DNA of 59,888 nucleotides from DASXBJ01 sp036491755 (GCA_036491755.1 DASXBJ010000075.1:1-59888), one strand, 5' to 3'; shown: positions 41,248-50,253, counted from the first letter of the stretch. Made by a program: numbers and translations. The notes: a model not told the origin generated them from the sequence alone.

Positions 41248-41523
41248 GTGAGCTTGATGGTCGACCTGATGCATCTGATTGTCATCGCGACGGGCGTGCT
41301 GATAGGTGCGTGGGCATTGATCGTGCTGCGACGAAGCCTGCCCCGGGGAAGATTCCTGGTGTTCGGCGCCGCATCGTCCGGCGCGCTTTTCGGTTGCGCT
41401 GCTCTGGCGGGCGAGGTCGGCCTCCTGCCGCCGGCGGCCTGGTTCGTGCTCGTGATGGCGGCCATGGTTGCGGTGACCGCGGCTGCGCTCAGAGCGGGCG
41501 CTCCTCCAATGCAACCCGCATAG
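41248..41523 (+). CDS. Small hydrophobic membrane protein of unknown function
   Basis: 91 residues with three likely membrane segments (about 6-26, 38-58, 64-83), separated by a basic loop RRSLPRGR. Not recognised. GTG start. It lies upstream of an SDR gene on the same strand (22 nt gap), so may be co-transcribed. Coding support comes from hydrophobic pattern and codon use only. Confidence 0.5.
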   Translation: MSLMVDLMHLIVIATGVLIGAWALIVLRRSLPRGRFLVFGAASSGALFGCAALAGEVGLLPPAAWFVLVMAAMVAVTAAALRAGAPPMQPA

Positions 41524-41545
41524 CGACTCGGCGCGAGGAGCTCGC

Positions 41546-42334
41546 ATGGTCATAAGCGACAAGGTGATCGTGATCACAGGCGCGGCACATGGAATCGGTC
41601 GAGCGCTCGCCATGAGGTTTGCGGCCGGCAACGCAGAGGCGGTTGTCGTGGCGGATGTCGATGGCGAGGCCGCGAAGTCGGTGGCGCAAGAGATCGGCGG
41701 AAGGGCTGTGCGCTGCGACGTGAGCGTAGAGGGCGACGTGAAAAGGCTGATCGACGAGGCGGAGACTGCCTACGGACGCGTCGACATCTTCTGCTCCAAC
41801 GCCGGCATCGCTGTCGGCGGCGGTCCCGAAGCGGCCAACGAGGACTGGCAGCGAATCTGGGAGGTGAACGTGATGGCCCACGTGTACGTGGCCAGGCACG
41901 TTTTGCCCGGCATGCTGGCGCGCCACGACGGCTACCTCATTGGCACGGTCTCGGCCGCCGGCCTTCTCAACCACGTCTTCGCCGCCCCATACGGGGTGAC
42001 CAAGGCCGCGGCGCTATCGCTCTTCGAGTGGCTCTCGATCGCGCACGGCGGAGAGGGCATCCGCGTTTCATGCCTGTGCCCGCAGGGGGTCAAGACCAGC
42101 ATGCTGGCGGCGGAGCGCCGCCTCGGCCTCGAGTTTCTGACCGCCAACGCAATCGAGCCGGAGGATGCCGCCGAGGCGGTGGTGGACGGAATCAAGGACG
42201 AGCGCTTTCTGATCCTGCCGCACCCCGAGGTCGGCGAGTACTTCCGCCGCAAGGCGGACGATTACGATCGCTGGCTCAAAGGCATGCGGCGGCTGCGCGC
42301 CGGCATCCTGTCCGCCTCCCAACCGCAGGCCTGA
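41546..42334 (+). CDS. Short-chain dehydrogenase/reductase
   Basis: 262 residues, classical SDR. Cofactor loop TGAAHGIG at 11-18; NAG motif CSNAGIAV; catalytic S136, Y149 and K153 (Y-x3-K in YGVTKAA). D37 in VVVADVDG suggests preference for NAD(H). Substrate unknown. ATG at 41546. Followed after 1 nt by a small membrane protein gene. Confidence 0.93.
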   Translation: MVISDKVIVITGAAHGIGRALAMRFAAGNAEAVVVADVDGEAAKSVAQEIGGRAVRCDVSVEGDVKRLIDEAETAYGRVDIFCSNAGIAVGGGPEAANEDWQRIWEVNVMAHVYVARHVLPGMLARHDGYLIGTVSAAGLLNHVFAAPYGVTKAAALSLFEWLSIAHGGEGIRVSCLCPQGVKTSMLAAERRLGLEFLTANAIEPEDAAEAVVDGIKDERFLILPHPEVGEYFRRKADDYDRWLKGMRRLRAGILSASQPQA

Positions 42335-42335
42335 G

Positions 42336-42785
42336 GTGCGCTGGGTCTCGGCCGGCGCCGGCATCGCGATGGTCGTCCTGGCGTTCGCCTCGGCGACACG
42401 AGTCGCCGATACCCGCGAAGGCCTGATCGCCGAGATCGTGACGCTGCTCGCCGGCCTGGCCGGAGTGAGCCTCCTGCTGTACGGCCTTCTGGCCGGTGCT
42501 CGCCGGCCGATCTTGCGGTCGACCCCTCCCGCGCCGACGCAGCCGTCTGCGCCCATTGCCCGACCCGCGACCGACCTCTTGCTCGGCGCGGCCGGGATTG
42601 CCACAGGCCTCGTGTTGCTGCTCGGCCTGGGCTTCAGCAGCGGGGTGGAATGGGCGCTCCTCGGGATGGTGATGCTGCTGCCGATGCTCGCCGGCAGCAT
42701 CTATCTGTGCGTGAGGTTCGCTCGCGCTCCAACCCGCGATTGGAAGATCGAGCTCAGGAGGGCTGGTCGCCAGAAAGAGTCTTAG
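42336..42785 (+). CDS. Membrane protein of unknown function
   Basis: 149 residues with four likely membrane segments in two pairs (about 5-22, 32-51, 79-98, 101-121) separated by a Pro/Thr-rich loop. Not recognised. GTG start, 1 nt after the SDR stop, so likely co-transcribed. Its 3' end overlaps the convergent folC gene by 32 nt. Confidence 0.55.
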   Translation: MRWVSAGAGIAMVVLAFASATRVADTREGLIAEIVTLLAGLAGVSLLLYGLLAGARRPILRSTPPAPTQPSAPIARPATDLLLGAAGIATGLVLLLGLGFSSGVEWALLGMVMLLPMLAGSIYLCVRFARAPTRDWKIELRRAGRQKES

Positions 42786-44058
42786 CGTGGGTGGCAGCCG
42801 CCGCCTCGAGCACCTCGCCGACCAGGTAGAGGGATCCGCAGACGAAGACGTTGCCGTCGGGTCCGGCGAGCTCTCGCGCACGCGCGACCGCGGACGCCGC
42901 GGGCACCATGTGCAGCGACCCCGCGCCGAAGATCGAGCTGAGCTTGGCGGCCGCCACGGCATGGCCGGCGGCGCTGGCCGGCTCGGTGAAGATCACGTCG
43001 TCAGGCCGCAGCTTGCCCAGGGCGGCCAGCAGCTGCTCCGGGTCGCGCTCGCTCAGCATCGCGAACACCGCGACCAAGCGTTGTGCGCCGATCAAGCCGC
43101 GTAATGCGGCACCTGCTCTGGCCATCGCGGCGGGGTTGTGACCGCCGTCGACAATGACGCGCGGGTTGGAAGCGATGACCTGCAGCCTACCCGGCCATAT
43201 CGTCGAAGCCAACCCGTTGCGCACGGCTGCATCGCTGACGTCATCGATCGCGTGCGCCGCGGCGATCGCGAGCGCGGCGTTCCAGGGCTGGTAATCACCG
43301 AGCAGCGACAGGTGGAGGCCGTGGTGAGCGAACCCCGGTCCCGAGACGCTGATCGTGTGGCCGTCCCAACCGCGAGACACGGATTCGACCTTGATCTCGA
43401 CTCCGAGTCGCCACAGTCGAGACCCGGCCTTGCGAGCCTGCTCCTCGACGACCTCCAACGCCTCCCCGTGACACCCCGTGATCACATGGTTGCCTGGCTT
43501 GATGATCGCCGCCTTCTCGCGGGCGATCTTCTCGATCGTGTCGCCGAGATATTTCTGGTGATCCAGGTCGACGTTCGTGATGACCGCCACGCCGAGGTCC
43601 AGCGCGTTGGTGGCATCGAGCCTTCCACCAAGGCCCACCTCGCACACGAGGAGGTCGACCCTCCGCACGAGGTATGCAACGGCCATCGCTGTCAGCATCT
43701 CGAACTCGGTCGCCTGGCCCAGGCGGGCGGCCACGGCGTCGAGGGCAGGCACCAGCTGCTCCAGGGTGGCCACGAACTCCTCCTCGCTGATCGGCCGCCC
43801 ATTCACCTCGATTCGCTCTGTGTACGAGATGAGGTGAGGTTTGGGCATGAACCCGACCTGACGGCCTGCGGCGCGCCATATCGACGCCAGGCAGGCGCCC
43901 GTTGATCCCTTGCCATTGGTGCCGGCGATGAGCGCTCCGCGCATTCCTCGCTCTGGATTCCCGAGCTCGTCCAGGATGGCGGTGATCCGCTCCGTGCCGA
44001 GCTTCATCCCGAAGCGGCCCTGTTTCGACATATAGGCCAGCGCTTCCTGGTAGGTCAC
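42754..44058 (-). CDS. folC: Bifunctional dihydrofolate/folylpolyglutamate synthase
   Basis: 434 residues of the Mur-ligase-like FolC family. P-loop AGTNGKGSTGA at about 43-53; HLISYTERIEVNGRPISEEEF; CEVGLGGRLDATNAL; NVDLDHQKYLGDTIEKIAREKAAIIKPG. Adds glutamate to dihydropteroate and to folates, retaining THF in the cell. GTG start at 44058, 23 nt after folD. Last gene of folB-larC-folD-folC. Supplies polyglutamated THF for the C1 locus at the window start. Confidence 0.95.
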   Translation of the reverse strand: MTYQEALAYMSKQGRFGMKLGTERITAILDELGNPERGMRGALIAGTNGKGSTGACLASIWRAAGRQVGFMPKPHLISYTERIEVNGRPISEEEFVATLEQLVPALDAVAARLGQATEFEMLTAMAVAYLVRRVDLLVCEVGLGGRLDATNALDLGVAVITNVDLDHQKYLGDTIEKIAREKAAIIKPGNHVITGCHGEALEVVEEQARKAGSRLWRLGVEIKVESVSRGWDGHTISVSGPGFAHHGLHLSLLGDYQPWNAALAIAAAHAIDDVSDAAVRNGLASTIWPGRLQVIASNPRVIVDGGHNPAAMARAGAALRGLIGAQRLVAVFAMLSERDPEQLLAALGKLRPDDVIFTEPASAAGHAVAAAKLSSIFGAGSLHMVPAASAVARARELAGPDGNVFVCGSLYLVGEVLEAAAATHAKTLSGDQPS

Positions 44059-44081
44059 CGCCGCGGTCTCTCCGCCATCGC

Positions 44082-44933
44082 CTAGGGCCGCCTGCGGACC
44101 TCGGCTTCGAAGGTGTTCTTGATGAGCATGGCGCGCGTCATCGGTCCCACGCCGCCGGGATTGGGCGTGAGCCAGCCCGCGACCTGTTCCACGCCAGGTC
44201 CCAGATCGCCCACCTGGTGGCCGCCGGCCCAGTTCGTGCTCACATCCACCACCGCCGCGCCCGGCTTGACCATCTCCTTGCTGATCAAGTTGGCGCGACC
44301 GGCCGCGGCGACGAGGATGTCGGCTTCTCGCGTGTACGCGGCGAGGTCTGCGGTTCGGGAGTGGCAGATGGTCACCGTCGCATTACGTCTCAAGAGCAGC
44401 AGGGCTGCCGGTTTGCCGACGAGGTTGCTCCTGCCCACCACCACCGCGTGGGCGCCTTCGATCGGGACGCCGGCGCGCAGCAGCAGCTCGACGATCCCCG
44501 CCGGCGTGCAGGGCTCCATCCCGCCTGGCAACCCAAGCGCGACCAATCCGGCGTTGATGGGGTGGAAGCCGTCGACGTCCTTGGCCGGGTCCAGGGCGAG
44601 GATCACCCTGGCCATGTCTATTTTTTTTGGCGTTGGCTGCTGAACCAGAATGCCGCTCATCGAGCTGTCTTTGTTGAGTGCCTCGACGAGCGCGAGCAGC
44701 TCCTCTGTGGATGTCTGGGCGCCCAGACGGTGATCTTCCGATTCGATGCCGGCTCGGCGGGCGTTTCGCTGCTTCAGGCCGACGTACTGGGCCGAGGCAG
44801 GATCATCGCCGACCAGCACAGTGGCGAGCTTCGGCCTGCTGCCGCCGGCGGCAACGCGATCGGCCACGGCCTGCGCCACGTCGCTGAAGATCTGCTCGGC
44901 GATCGCCCTGCCGTCGAGTACTCGTGCGGTCAC
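44082..44933 (-). CDS. folD: Methylene-THF dehydrogenase/methenyl-THF cyclohydrolase
   Basis: 283 residues. LATVLVGDDPASAQYVGLKQRNARRAGIES carries the folate-site tyrosine and lysine (YVGLKQ); GILVQQPTP; DVDGFHPINAGLVAL; Rossmann motif VVVGRSNLVGKPAALLLL; NPGGVGPMTRAML. Oxidises methylene-THF to methenyl-THF and hydrolyses it to 10-formyl-THF. The GTG at 44933 starts the conserved VTARVLDGRAIAEQI and lies 16 nt after larC. Makes the C1-oxidation chain complete even if the separate cyclohydrolase at 13 kb is broken. Confidence 0.96.
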   Translation of the reverse strand: MTARVLDGRAIAEQIFSDVAQAVADRVAAGGSRPKLATVLVGDDPASAQYVGLKQRNARRAGIESEDHRLGAQTSTEELLALVEALNKDSSMSGILVQQPTPKKIDMARVILALDPAKDVDGFHPINAGLVALGLPGGMEPCTPAGIVELLLRAGVPIEGAHAVVVGRSNLVGKPAALLLLRRNATVTICHSRTADLAAYTREADILVAAAGRANLISKEMVKPGAAVVDVSTNWAGGHQVGDLGPGVEQVAGWLTPNPGGVGPMTRAMLIKNTFEAEVRRRP

Positions 44934-44949
44934 GCGACCAATTGTCGGC

Positions 44950-46101
44950 TTAGAGGCCGAGCGCGGCCCGGGCCGCTTCCGCGACCGCTCGCATGACCTC
45001 GCGCAGGTCGGCGCCGGACTCGCGAGAGAGGCGCCTGCAGTCCTCGTATTCAGGAGCCACCTCAACCGCCTTGCCGTCAAGCTCCTTCACCTTGGCGTGC
45101 GCGCTGCCGAACCTCGTCTTGACCTCGATCACGCGGCGTGCCGCGATCACGCGGTGCGCGGCAGACATTCGCACGCCGAGCGTTGTGCTGTCACGAAGAA
45201 GCTGATCGGTCAACTTGGCGACGAGATCCGGCGGTGCCATGACCGTCAGCAGATGGCCCGGGCGGCCCTTCTTCATCAGCACCGGAGTGATGCTCACGTC
45301 CAGCGCTCCAGCGGCCATCAGGTCCTCCGCCAGGGCAGCGATGAGGTTCGGCGCCATGTCGTCCAGGTTCGTTTCGACCATGGTGACGCCCGTTTCCTCG
45401 GGGACTGCCTCGCCGAGCCAGACCGCCAGCGCGTTGCCTGGAACGTCCCGAGCTCCGATGCCGTAACCGACGGTACGCAGCGACATGGCGGGGCGTTCGA
45501 ACTTCGCGGCGACCGCGAGGATTGCCGCCCCCGTGGGCGTGACGAGCTCGCGCTCGTCGTCGACCGCTTGCAATATCGCGCCGGTGCCCTCGAGCACTCG
45601 CAGGCTCGCCGGAGCAGGCAGTGGCATGCCGTCCTTGCGCCCTCGCGGCGCTGGCAGGGGCGAGGCATACACCTGGCCGACCCCGAGCGCGTGCAGGAGC
45701 CAGAAGGCGCCCACGAGGTCGACCAGTGTGTCGGCGCCGCCCAGCTCGTGCAGGTGGACCATGTCTTCCCGCACGCCGTGGATGCGGCCCTCAGCGTGAG
45801 CCAGCCTGTCGATCGCCCTGACCGCCAATCGCTTCACGGAATCCGGCGCGCTCGAGCCCTCGACCACCGATCGCAGCGCCGGCACTGTGCGTGCCACTCG
45901 ATCCATGGCATGAACCAGCACCCGCGTGCCGCCCGCATGCCCGCGCGTTTCGTGGCGGATCTCAATCGTCACCTCGGCGCCGAGGCCCATCGCCTCGACC
46001 GCCGCATCGAGCACTGAGGGATCGGCGCCGGCGTCGATCAGGGCCCCAAGCGTCATGTCGCCGGATATGCCGGCGAAGCAATCGAAATAGGCGATGGTCA
46101 T
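44950..46101 (-). CDS. larC: Nickel-pincer cofactor biosynthesis protein LarC
   Basis: 383 residues (DUF111). YFDCFAGISGDMTLGALIDAGA, REDMVHLHELGGADTLVDLVGA, SPLPAPRGRKDGMPLPAPA, ELVTPTGAAIL and the C-terminal ETNLDDMAPNLIAALAEDLMAAGALDV are diagnostic. CTP-dependent nickel insertase acting in maturation of LarA-type enzymes. Encoded as one continuous frame, unlike lactobacilli, where a programmed frameshift joins larC1 and larC2. No LarB, LarE or LarA in the window. ATG overlaps the folB stop (ATGA). Confidence 0.94.
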   Translation of the reverse strand: MTIAYFDCFAGISGDMTLGALIDAGADPSVLDAAVEAMGLGAEVTIEIRHETRGHAGGTRVLVHAMDRVARTVPALRSVVEGSSAPDSVKRLAVRAIDRLAHAEGRIHGVREDMVHLHELGGADTLVDLVGAFWLLHALGVGQVYASPLPAPRGRKDGMPLPAPASLRVLEGTGAILQAVDDERELVTPTGAAILAVAAKFERPAMSLRTVGYGIGARDVPGNALAVWLGEAVPEETGVTMVETNLDDMAPNLIAALAEDLMAAGALDVSITPVLMKKGRPGHLLTVMAPPDLVAKLTDQLLRDSTTLGVRMSAAHRVIAARRVIEVKTRFGSAHAKVKELDGKAVEVAPEYEDCRRLSRESGADLREVMRAVAEAARAALGL

Positions 46102-46457
46102 GCGCGCGTCCTATTAATGTGCACGGCTGCAGCTTCGATTGGCTCCATGCTGGCGGGTCTTTTTGCGATGCGCACCGAGACCGCGCTGACGCCGGGAATC
46201 CGCAGGACCTGATCAGCGATTCGTGTGGCCAGGGTTTCCAGCAACCTCGCGGATTCACCCTCGACGACAGCTTTCGCGATGGCGCGGATTTTGGTGTAGT
46301 CGATCGTGTCGTCAAGCGCGTCACTTCGGCCCGCTTCGTGCAGGTCACCTTCGACCTCAATGTCGACTTTGAACTCCTGCGGTTGCGCGCGCTCCGCGTC
46401 GCGCACGCCGTGCCTGCCCTGGAACGACATGCCGGTGAGCTGGATGCGGTCCATCAT
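46098..46457 (-). CDS. folB: Dihydroneopterin aldolase
   Basis: 119 residues. MDRIQLTGMSFQGRHGVRDAERAQPQEFKVDIEVEGDL is the family opening with the catalytic region around the conserved E; DDTIDYTKIRAIAKAVVEGE and LLETLATRIADQVL follow; the catalytic lysine is in IAKRPASM. Cleaves dihydroneopterin to 6-hydroxymethyl-dihydropterin. First gene of the folate/larC operon. ATG at 46457. Confidence 0.95.
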   Translation of the reverse strand: MMDRIQLTGMSFQGRHGVRDAERAQPQEFKVDIEVEGDLHEAGRSDALDDTIDYTKIRAIAKAVVEGESARLLETLATRIADQVLRIPGVSAVSVRIAKRPASMEPIEAAAVHINRTRA

Positions 46458-46495
46458 GCAATTGTCGCCGTACGCGGCTTCTTAAACTGACGTGT

Positions 46496-47050
46496 GTGAT
46501 CGGTTCCGACATCGAGGTGAGGAATGCAAAGCCGTCGGACCTCGACCGGATCAACGACATCGCGAACCAGTACATCAGGGAGGCGCACTACAACTTCGAG
46601 CTCGTGCCGATGACCATGGAGGCTCGCCGCGAGTGGTTCAGCCACTACGCCGACACCGGCCGTCACCGCTTGCTCGTCGGGCTGGCGGAGGGAACATTGA
46701 TCGGTTTTGCGTCCAGCGGTCGGTACCGGCCCAAGCCGGGGTATGACACCTCGATCGAAACCAGCATCTACCTTGCGGCGGAGGCGGTCGGCCGGGGCGC
46801 CGGCTCAAAGCTGTACGACACCTTGTTCAAGTCACTCGAGTACGAAGACATCCATCGCGCCTACGCGGGGATCGCCCTCCCCAACCCTGCTTCGATCGCC
46901 CTCCACGAGCGCTTCGGTTTCAAGCGTGTGGCGCACTTCACCGAGCAGGGCCGCAAGTTCGATCGCTACTGGGACGTGGCGTGGTACGAGAAGCCGATGG
47001 ATGCCCAACCGCAGGTGCTGAAGCTCGGCGACGAGGAGGCTGCCGGCTAG
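46496..47050 (+). CDS. GNAT N-acetyltransferase (phosphinothricin acetyltransferase-like)
   Basis: 184 residues. VRNAKPSDLDRINDIANQYIREAHYNFE matches the Pat/YncA opening; SIYLAAEAVGRGAGSKLYDTLF is the acetyl-CoA loop; ALPNPASIALHERFGFKRV ends the core. Related enzymes acetylate phosphinothricin, methionine sulfone or other amines. GTG at 46496, divergent from folB by 38 bp. Natural substrate unknown. Confidence 0.9.
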   Translation: MIGSDIEVRNAKPSDLDRINDIANQYIREAHYNFELVPMTMEARREWFSHYADTGRHRLLVGLAEGTLIGFASSGRYRPKPGYDTSIETSIYLAAEAVGRGAGSKLYDTLFKSLEYEDIHRAYAGIALPNPASIALHERFGFKRVAHFTEQGRKFDRYWDVAWYEKPMDAQPQVLKLGDEEAAG

Positions 47051-47067
47051 CGCGCTGTCTGCGCTAT

Positions 47068-47097
47068 TTGACATCGGATATCCGCGATGTGTATATT
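47068..47097 (+). promoter_or_regulatory. Strong sigma-70 promoter of padR/efflux operon
   Basis: TTGACA (47068-47073) and TATATT (47092-47097) with an 18-bp spacer. The transcript would start near 47102-47105, on or beside the ATG at 47102, implying a leaderless message. The promoter is overlaid by two palindromes listed separately. Confidence 0.7.
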
Positions 47098-47111
47098 CCG
47101 TATGGAATATA
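47071..47111. promoter_or_regulatory. Two palindromic operators over the padR promoter
   Basis: Site 1: ACATCG-N8-CGATGT (47071-47090), in the spacer; its outer ACAT/ATGT arms with fixed spacing recall PadR-type operators. Site 2: TATATTCC-GTAT-GGAATATA (47092-47111), perfect 8-bp arms covering the -10, the start site and the first codons. Binding at either would block transcription, most simply autorepression by the PadR protein. Confidence 0.6.
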
Positions 47112-47737
47112 TGCCTGACGAAGACCCGGACCTGTCCCCCCTCGCCCTCTCGATCCTGGAGTTGCTCGACGAGCGCCCGATGCACCCCTATGAGCTGGCT
47201 TCGACGATGCGCGAGCGCCACCAGGACGAGTTCATTCGCCTGAATTTCGGCTCCCTGTACCACACCGTCGAGGCGCTGGAGCGCGACGGGTGGATTGCGC
47301 CGGTGGAGCGCGAGAAGGAAGGGCGCCGCCCCGAGCGCACGATCTACGGGCTGACGGTTGCCGGGCGCGGCCTGCTGGTGCGGGTCGTCGGAGACATCCT
47401 GGCCAACCCCAAGCGCGAATACCTGCATTTCTCGGCGGGCCTGATGTTCATGCACCACCTCGATTCATCGACCGCCTCAGGTCATCTCGGCCACAGGGCT
47501 GACGCCCTGCAGGCGGTCATCGACAAGCTGACCCGGATCATGGCCGAGCTTCGTTCCGAGGGCGTTACTCGCCTGTCCCTGATCGAGCTCGAGCACAAGA
47601 TCGATCTGCTGGAAGCCGAGCGGAAGTGGGTCCAGAAGCTGCGCGGTGAGATCGCCGATGGAAGGCTGGAGTGGAAGGTCGGAATTGACGCCGTCAATCA
47701 AGCGTTGAGGAGAAGGCATGGCACAAGCGCGCACTAA
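47102..47737 (+). CDS. PadR-family transcriptional regulator
   Basis: About 211 residues. Winged helix: LSPLALSILELLDERPMHPYELASTM, FGSLYHTVEALERDGWI, GRRPERTIYGLTVAGR. A C-terminal helical dimer domain follows (IDKLTRIMAELRSEGVTRLSLIELEHKIDLLEAERKWVQKL). The ATG at 47102 is preferred because the promoter places the transcript start there; ATG 47111 is next. Its 3' end overlaps the efflux gene by 20 nt, a classical repressor/drug-pump pair. Confidence 0.93.
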   Translation: MEYMPDEDPDLSPLALSILELLDERPMHPYELASTMRERHQDEFIRLNFGSLYHTVEALERDGWIAPVEREKEGRRPERTIYGLTVAGRGLLVRVVGDILANPKREYLHFSAGLMFMHHLDSSTASGHLGHRADALQAVIDKLTRIMAELRSEGVTRLSLIELEHKIDLLEAERKWVQKLRGEIADGRLEWKVGIDAVNQALRRRHGTSAH

Positions 47738-49343
47738 TCCGTGGCTCGTCTTGGTGGTCCTGTGCACAGGATTTTTCATGATCCTGCTGGACACGACGAT
47801 CGTGAACGTTGCCATCCCGGCCATGAGCGTGGGCCTGAACACAACGCTGGATCAGATCCTGTGGGTGCTCAACGCGTACATCCTGGTTTACGCGGTCCTC
47901 CTGATCACCGCCGGCCGCCTGGGCGACCTTTTCGGCCAGCGCATCCTGTTCGCGATCGGCCTGTTCGTTTTCACGCTGGCATCAGCCCTGTGCGGAATCT
48001 CGCAGAACGTCAATGAGCTGATAGCGGCTCGCGTCCTGCAGGGCATGGGCGGCGCTCTGCTGACGCCTCAGACGCTCGCGATCCTGACCTCGATCTTTCC
48101 TCCCGAGCGCCGAGGCGCGGCTTTCGGCGTCTGGGGTGGCGTGGCCGGATTGGCGACCATCACCGGGCCCACGGTCGGCGGCGCGATCATCACGTACATC
48201 AACTGGCGCTGGATCTTCTTCATGAACGTGCCCATCGGCATCGCGGCGCTGGTGGCGACGTTCCTCATCATTCCCGACCTCCGGCCTGGCCGCCGGCAGG
48301 GCTGGGACCTGGTTGGCGTCGCGCTCGCGACGCTTGGTCTGTTCGGAATCGTCTTCGGCCTGATCGAAGGCCAGAAGTACAACTGGGGACCGATCACGTC
48401 GACGGTGTTCACGATTCCGGAAATCATCGGCGGCGGGGCCGTGCTGATCGTCCTGTTCCTGATCTGGGAGCGATTCCAGAAAGAGCCGCTCATGCCTCTG
48501 TCGCTGTTCGAGGATCGCAACTTCGCGGTGGCGAACTGGATCGCGGCAGCCATCAGCTTCGGCATGCTGAGCATGTTCTTGCCGATCACCATCTACCTGC
48601 AGTCGGTGCGCGGGTTCTCCGCTCTGACGGCAGGCCTGACCATCGCCCCGATGTCGCTTACTTCAATGCTGGTTGCGCCGTTCGCCGGCCGCTTTTCCGA
48701 CCGCATCGGCGGCAAGTACATCTTGACCACCGGGATCTCGCTCTTCACCATCGGGATGGGGACCCTTGCCTTCGTTGCCGGGCCCGACTCGAACTGGCTC
48801 ACCTTCCTACCAGCGACGATCATTGCGGGCGCCGGAATGGGCATGACCTTCGCGCCGATGACGACTGTCGCGATGCGCAACATCTCGCCGCGAAACGCAG
48901 GGGCTGCGTCTGGAGTCCTCAACACGATTCGCCAGCTCGGAGCTGCGATCGGAAGCGCGGTCATCGGCGCGCTGCTGCAAAACCGGCTGGCCATCTCGCT
49001 GCATGACCAGGCAGTCAGCCACGCCTCAGCGCTGCCCGCGGCTTTCCGGGCCCAATTCATCTCGGCCTTCAGCTCGGTCGCCTCGAACGGCTTCGAGATC
49101 GGGACCGGCCAGAGTGGCGCCAAATTGCCCGGCAACATCCCGCCCGCCGCTGCCCACCAGCTGGCCGCGCTGGCCCATGACGTCTTCGTGACCGGCTACA
49201 TCGACGCCATGAAGTCGACGTTCGTCCTGCCCATCGTCTTTCTCGCCTTCACGGTCTTCACCACCCTGTTGATCCGGCGCCGCCCACGGGCCGCGATGCA
49301 GGAGCAGGCGCCTCGAGAAGAGGTCAAGGCCGCGGCGAGCTAG
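47718..49343 (+). CDS. MFS drug efflux transporter (DHA2, EmrB/QacA type)
   Basis: 541 residues, about 14 membrane segments. LVLVVLCTGFFMILLDTTIVNVAIPAM (segment 1 with the D-x-T-I-V-N motif D1), GRLGDLFGQRILF (motif A), ARVLQGMGGALLTPQ (motif B), GPTVGGAIITYINWRWIFFMNVPIG (motif C). Likely proton-driven export of hydrophobic or cationic drugs. Coupled to the PadR gene by a 20-nt overlap, so expected to be induced by its own substrates. Confidence 0.94.
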   Translation: MAQARTNPWLVLVVLCTGFFMILLDTTIVNVAIPAMSVGLNTTLDQILWVLNAYILVYAVLLITAGRLGDLFGQRILFAIGLFVFTLASALCGISQNVNELIAARVLQGMGGALLTPQTLAILTSIFPPERRGAAFGVWGGVAGLATITGPTVGGAIITYINWRWIFFMNVPIGIAALVATFLIIPDLRPGRRQGWDLVGVALATLGLFGIVFGLIEGQKYNWGPITSTVFTIPEIIGGGAVLIVLFLIWERFQKEPLMPLSLFEDRNFAVANWIAAAISFGMLSMFLPITIYLQSVRGFSALTAGLTIAPMSLTSMLVAPFAGRFSDRIGGKYILTTGISLFTIGMGTLAFVAGPDSNWLTFLPATIIAGAGMGMTFAPMTTVAMRNISPRNAGAASGVLNTIRQLGAAIGSAVIGALLQNRLAISLHDQAVSHASALPAAFRAQFISAFSSVASNGFEIGTGQSGAKLPGNIPPAAAHQLAALAHDVFVTGYIDAMKSTFVLPIVFLAFTVFTTLLIRRRPRAAMQEQAPREEVKAAAS

Positions 49344-49353
49344 GCTTCAGCTC

Positions 49354-50253
49354 GTGCGGGAAGCGCAGGACGGCTGGCTCGAACGCGATGGTGTTCGCCT
49401 CCACTACCTCGAGTGGAATCCAACCGCGAAGCACACCGGACGGCCGGCGATCCTGCTCCTTCACGGGCTGAGCTCCAACGCCCGCTATTGGGAGCGGGTC
49501 GCCCAGCACATCACTGGTCGCCGGCTCGTGGCGCTGGACCAGCGCGCGCATGGGCTGACAGGGCGCGAGGTGAGCTCCGCCGGTATCGCAGGTGGCTACG
49601 CGATGCCGGCTCTGGTCGATGACGCCGCGTTCGTGGCGTCAGAGCTGCACCTGGATCGACCTGTGGTCGTTGGCCATTCGTGGGGCGCCAGCGTTGCGCT
49701 CGAGCTCGTGGCCACCAGGCCTGGCATGTCATCCGGTCTGGTTTTCATCGATGGACCGGTGCAAAGCGCTGCGAACTTTTTCAGCTGGGAGGACGCGCAG
49801 CGGATCATGCAGCCGCCCCTGCCGCGTTTTGCTAGCTTCGAAGATGCCGTGGCAGAGTCCCAGCACGACTTTGAGGGCGCGTGGGGCGACGACCTCCAGG
49901 CGTTCGTCAAGGCCCGGGTCATGGAGGACGGAGATCGCCTGATCCTCACGTTGACCGGTCCTGTGCGGCTGGAGCTGCTCCGAGGTCTCTACGAGTCACA
50001 GCCGGACGTGCTGTGGCCGGCCGTCGACGTCCCGGCTGAGGCGCTGCTGGCCCTTCGCAGCTTTGCGCGGATCTCCAGGTCGACTGACAACGGGGTGAAC
50101 CGGTTGCGTGAGATCGCTCCCTCGGTCGAGGTCAAGTGGTTCGACACCCCGCACGACATTCCTCTGTTCATGCCGGTGGAGGTGGCGGCAGAAATCGAGC
50201 GGGTCGCCGCATTGGCGGCCGCGACGTTCAGGTCAGAGGCGACCGCCGGATAG
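49354..50253 (+). CDS. Alpha/beta hydrolase
   Basis: 299 residues. Nucleophile S109 in VVGHSWGAS; oxyanion region LLLHGLSSNARYW; HDIPLFMPVEVAAEI supplies the catalytic histidine near residue 269. Similar to lipases and haloalkane-type hydrolases; substrate unknown. GTG start, 10 nt after the efflux gene, possibly in the same operon. Convergent with the GlsB-like gene, overlapping it by 21 nt. Confidence 0.88.
   Translation: MREAQDGWLERDGVRLHYLEWNPTAKHTGRPAILLLHGLSSNARYWERVAQHITGRRLVALDQRAHGLTGREVSSAGIAGGYAMPALVDDAAFVASELHLDRPVVVGHSWGASVALELVATRPGMSSGLVFIDGPVQSAANFFSWEDAQRIMQPPLPRFASFEDAVAESQHDFEGAWGDDLQAFVKARVMEDGDRLILTLTGPVRLELLRGLYESQPDVLWPAVDVPAEALLALRSFARISRSTDNGVNRLREIAPSVEVKWFDTPHDIPLFMPVEVAAEIERVAALAAATFRSEATAG

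Noticed and set aside
44950..46101. Programmed frameshift in larC as in lactobacilli
   Set aside because: The gene is open from end to end with all family motifs in one frame.
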